A DNA stretch of 16,787 nucleotides. Origin: Ferruginibacter sp. Its GTDB lineage: Bacteria; Bacteroidota; Bacteroidia; Chitinophagales; Chitinophagaceae. Location: positions 1 to 16,787 of the forward strand of contig JANXOQ010000139.1 in assembly GCA_025357775.1 (NCBI GenBank). The letters run 5' to 3'. The notes under the pieces are model-generated. The model searched no databases, was not told the origin of the DNA, and saw only the letters and a program-made list of their open reading frames with translations. A program made the position numbers and the translations under genes. This document shows positions 15,082 to 16,787 of the stretch, piece after piece (the first letter of the stretch is position 1; every line of letters starts with the position of its first letter).

Positions 15082-16563
15082 TTACCGTTGTACAGTTAGC
15101 AATGTACTTTGTCTTTGACTATCTGTAAATAAAACTTTTACAAAATATTGTCCATTTTTTAGATTGTATTGTTCTAAGTTTATTTGTTTACTATTTACTA
15201 TTGTGCCACCTATTTTTATTTGTGCTACAGTAGCACCCCTACTATCCACAATATTTATTTCTTCCACAGCCTTTGGTTCGGATAGTTTGAGTGTAAAAAA
15301 ATATGTAGCAGGGTTTGGGTAAGTTGTAATGTTAGCTTTTACTATATTGGTTTCGTCTACTGTTATTATTGTACTGTATTTTTCGGTGTTATTTGTTCTT
15401 ACAGCTGCTACTCTGTAATATACCAAACCATTGTAAGTAGAGTTTACTATTTGCTTATAGCTATTTTGCCCATTTAATGTTGAGGCAGTTTGTGTAGCTA
15501 CAGTTTTAAAATTATTTCCATCGGCAGATGATTGTAGATTATACTTGCTTAACGGTTCGTCAGCGTATACACTCCATTTAATGGTGGTTGCTTTTTCAAT
15601 AGCGTTAAATGAACCTACTAATTCATTAAAGTTTACTGAAAGCAAACCAGAGCTAGATTTAACCTGCCCTGCGCCCGTTATTTCTCCAATTACTTGGCTA
15701 TTGGTAGATAAGTAAGAGGTAAAAGAATTTGTTTGTAAATCGTATTTATATAATGTGTTATCTGCAACCCCACTATATAATGAAGTGTATACTGTACCAT
15801 CCAATGCTACACCTGCGCCACTTACATACATTGTATAATCATCAAAGCCGCTAAACTCAAACAATACTTCTTTTATAAATTTTGCTTTTTTTGTAACTGG
15901 GTCTATACTAAAAATGCATGGCTTGTAACCTCCTAATATTGGAATATTTACCAAGGCTGTTAATCCATTACTTTCATTGGTCATTAAGCCACCGCCTTTT
16001 GCATTAGCGAAACTTACTGTATTTCCTGCTTCATCTACAATATTGTCTCCACTACTTATTGCGTATGGGCTTACTGTAGAAAAACTAAATAACTTATTGT
16101 CTTTACTTATTGCATAACCAGTACTAGTAGCTTTTCGTATAGCCATCATATTTATACCAAATGTAGACTCGCTATTTATTACAGGCAGTGCAGTTGTACC
16201 GTTTGTACCAGCAGTAGCTCCTACAAAAGATTGCCCGGTGTTTATTTCTGCACCTGTAGTACCTGTTGATTTCTTTAATATGTATAATTTAGGGGTAGCA
16301 CTATTATCCACAAAAAATACTTGTGCCAATGAATCTGGGTTTAAAGCCATGGCGCCAATATATTTTGATAATGTACTGGCGTTTGCCCCAGGTCTTGTCC
16401 AGCTAGTGGTGGTTTGTCCATTTAGCCATTGCTTTACTCCTTGTAAAGATGAGTTAGCATCGCTTGTGTAAATAGGTAAGCTTGCGTTAAAAGGTACTTG
16501 TGTTTGTGCAAATGTTGTAATTGCCATCATGCACATAAATGCAGATAAAAAAAAATTTTTCAT
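15082..16563 (-). CDS. Secreted protein with T9SS type A sorting domain, function unknown
   Basis: 493 residues from ATG 16563. The signal peptide MKNFFLSAFMCMMAITTFAQ is followed by a mature N-terminus starting near TQVPFNAS. Residues about 22-315 are rich in Ser, Thr, Gly and Asn, with repeated short beta-strand segments (AMALNPDSLAQVFFVDN, FSIDPVTKKAKFIKEVLF, GVALDGTVYTSLYSG, NTLYKYDLQTN). The form suggests a beta-propeller-like or repeat beta fold. Residues about 318-400 are an FN3-like domain (IKWSVYADEPLSKYNLQSSADG). From about 406 comes a Por_Secre_tail sorting domain (TTYPNPA at 413-419, then LKNGQYFVKVLFTD). By family it crosses the outer membrane through the T9SS and is attached to the surface or released. 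No enzyme motif is recognised. It converges on the lamin-tail gene across a 670-bp gap. Confidence 0.9.
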   Translation of the reverse strand: MKNFFLSAFMCMMAITTFAQTQVPFNASLPIYTSDANSSLQGVKQWLNGQTTTSWTRPGANASTLSKYIGAMALNPDSLAQVFFVDNSATPKLYILKKSTGTTGAEINTGQSFVGATAGTNGTTALPVINSESTFGINMMAIRKATSTGYAISKDNKLFSFSTVSPYAISSGDNIVDEAGNTVSFANAKGGGLMTNESNGLTALVNIPILGGYKPCIFSIDPVTKKAKFIKEVLFEFSGFDDYTMYVSGAGVALDGTVYTSLYSGVADNTLYKYDLQTNSFTSYLSTNSQVIGEITGAGQVKSSSGLLSVNFNELVGSFNAIEKATTIKWSVYADEPLSKYNLQSSADGNNFKTVATQTASTLNGQNSYKQIVNSTYNGLVYYRVAAVRTNNTEKYSTIITVDETNIVKANITTYPNPATYFFTLKLSEPKAVEEINIVDSRGATVAQIKIGGTIVNSKQINLEQYNLKNGQYFVKVLFTDSQRQSTLLTVQR

Positions 16564-16754
16564 AGATTTTGGTTTTTAAATAAAGGATGAGTGCAAATTA
16601 CAAATACATGACATACTAAAATGAAGCGATTTTAACAATTTTTATGTGGTGTACTATAAAAATTTTTGTCGAAAATCTACTATTTATATAATTTTTTGTA
16701 GAGTATATATAACAGTTTATAAATAATTTTATTGAGGTTTTCCTTATTTCTTAT

Positions 16755-16777
16755 ACTATTTATAAATTATAAATAGT
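16755..16777. repeat. Perfect 23-nt AT palindrome
   Basis: ACTATTTATAA-A-TTATAAATAGT has 11-bp perfect arms about a single central A. The core TTTATAAATTATAAAT (16759-16774) occurs exactly at 14678-14693 too. It lies about 190 bp upstream of the minus-strand secreted-protein gene and may belong to it or to a gene beyond the window. A binding site is possible but unproven. Confidence 0.4.
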
Positions 16778-16787
16778 TCTATATAAA

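Noticed and set aside
16564..16700. Bacteroidota-type promoter (TTG, spacer, TAnnTTTG) before the minus-strand secreted-protein gene
   Set aside because: Only partial -7-like matches such as TGTATTTG were found, with no TTG at the right distance.

Overview
The window looks like chromosomal DNA from a low-GC member of the Bacteroidota, most likely of the Chitinophagales/Chitinophagaceae type. The grounds are the AT-rich codon use, start codons without a clear Shine-Dalgarno sequence, Bacteroidota-style C-terminal sorting domains (a YPNP motif, then a beta-sandwich tail) on large secreted proteins, a Bacteroidota-type lipoprotein, and a short SSB. The taxon is inferred from style; no marker gene is present.

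Layout. (1) 1-5205, + strand: a very large multidomain secreted subtilisin-like protease whose 5' end lies outside the window, closed by a strong hairpin terminator. (2) 5297-6025, +: an FAD/NAD(P)-binding oxidoreductase of the ferredoxin-NADP reductase fold. (3) 6073-6820, -: a small lipoprotein and, upstream of it, a four-cysteine zinc-ribbon-like protein, converging on the oxidoreductase. (4) 7050-7403, +: a short single-stranded-DNA-binding protein with its own terminator. (5) 7457-8241: an IS200/REP-associated Y1 transposase gene inside a dense cluster of small palindromes. (6) about 8252-8350: a structured-RNA candidate resembling the flavo-1 type of Bacteroidota. (7) 8436-10922, +: a PIF1-type helicase with HRDC-like and helix-turn-helix C-terminal regions, with a terminator. 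(8) 10965-11460, -: remains of a decayed gene. (9) 11803-14409, +: a secreted protein with two Ig-like/lamin-tail units. (10) 14410-15081: a long gene-poor stretch with a notable hairpin and a possible coding remnant. (11) 15082-16563, -: a second secreted protein with a type A sorting domain, with its own terminator.

How the parts relate. Two proteins carry recognisable type IX secretion (T9SS) sorting tails and the lamin-tail protein has a related C-terminal beta-domain, so about half the window encodes large cell-surface or secreted cargo. No secretion machinery gene is seen. The middle third is about single-stranded DNA: SSB, a transposase that by family works on ssDNA hairpins, and a PIF1-type helicase, interleaved with palindromic repeats. 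Terminators follow ssb and the helicase gene, so this is a neighbourhood and not an operon.

The most interesting part is the palindrome cluster. At least five intact or near-intact 7-8 bp hairpins with 3-nt loops, plus degenerate or truncated copies, surround the transposase. A two-hairpin module of 50 nt occurs on both sides in direct orientation (46/50 identical). Different hairpins have different arms that stay self-complementary, and several are preceded by a TTGCATTA or TTGCATAC leader.
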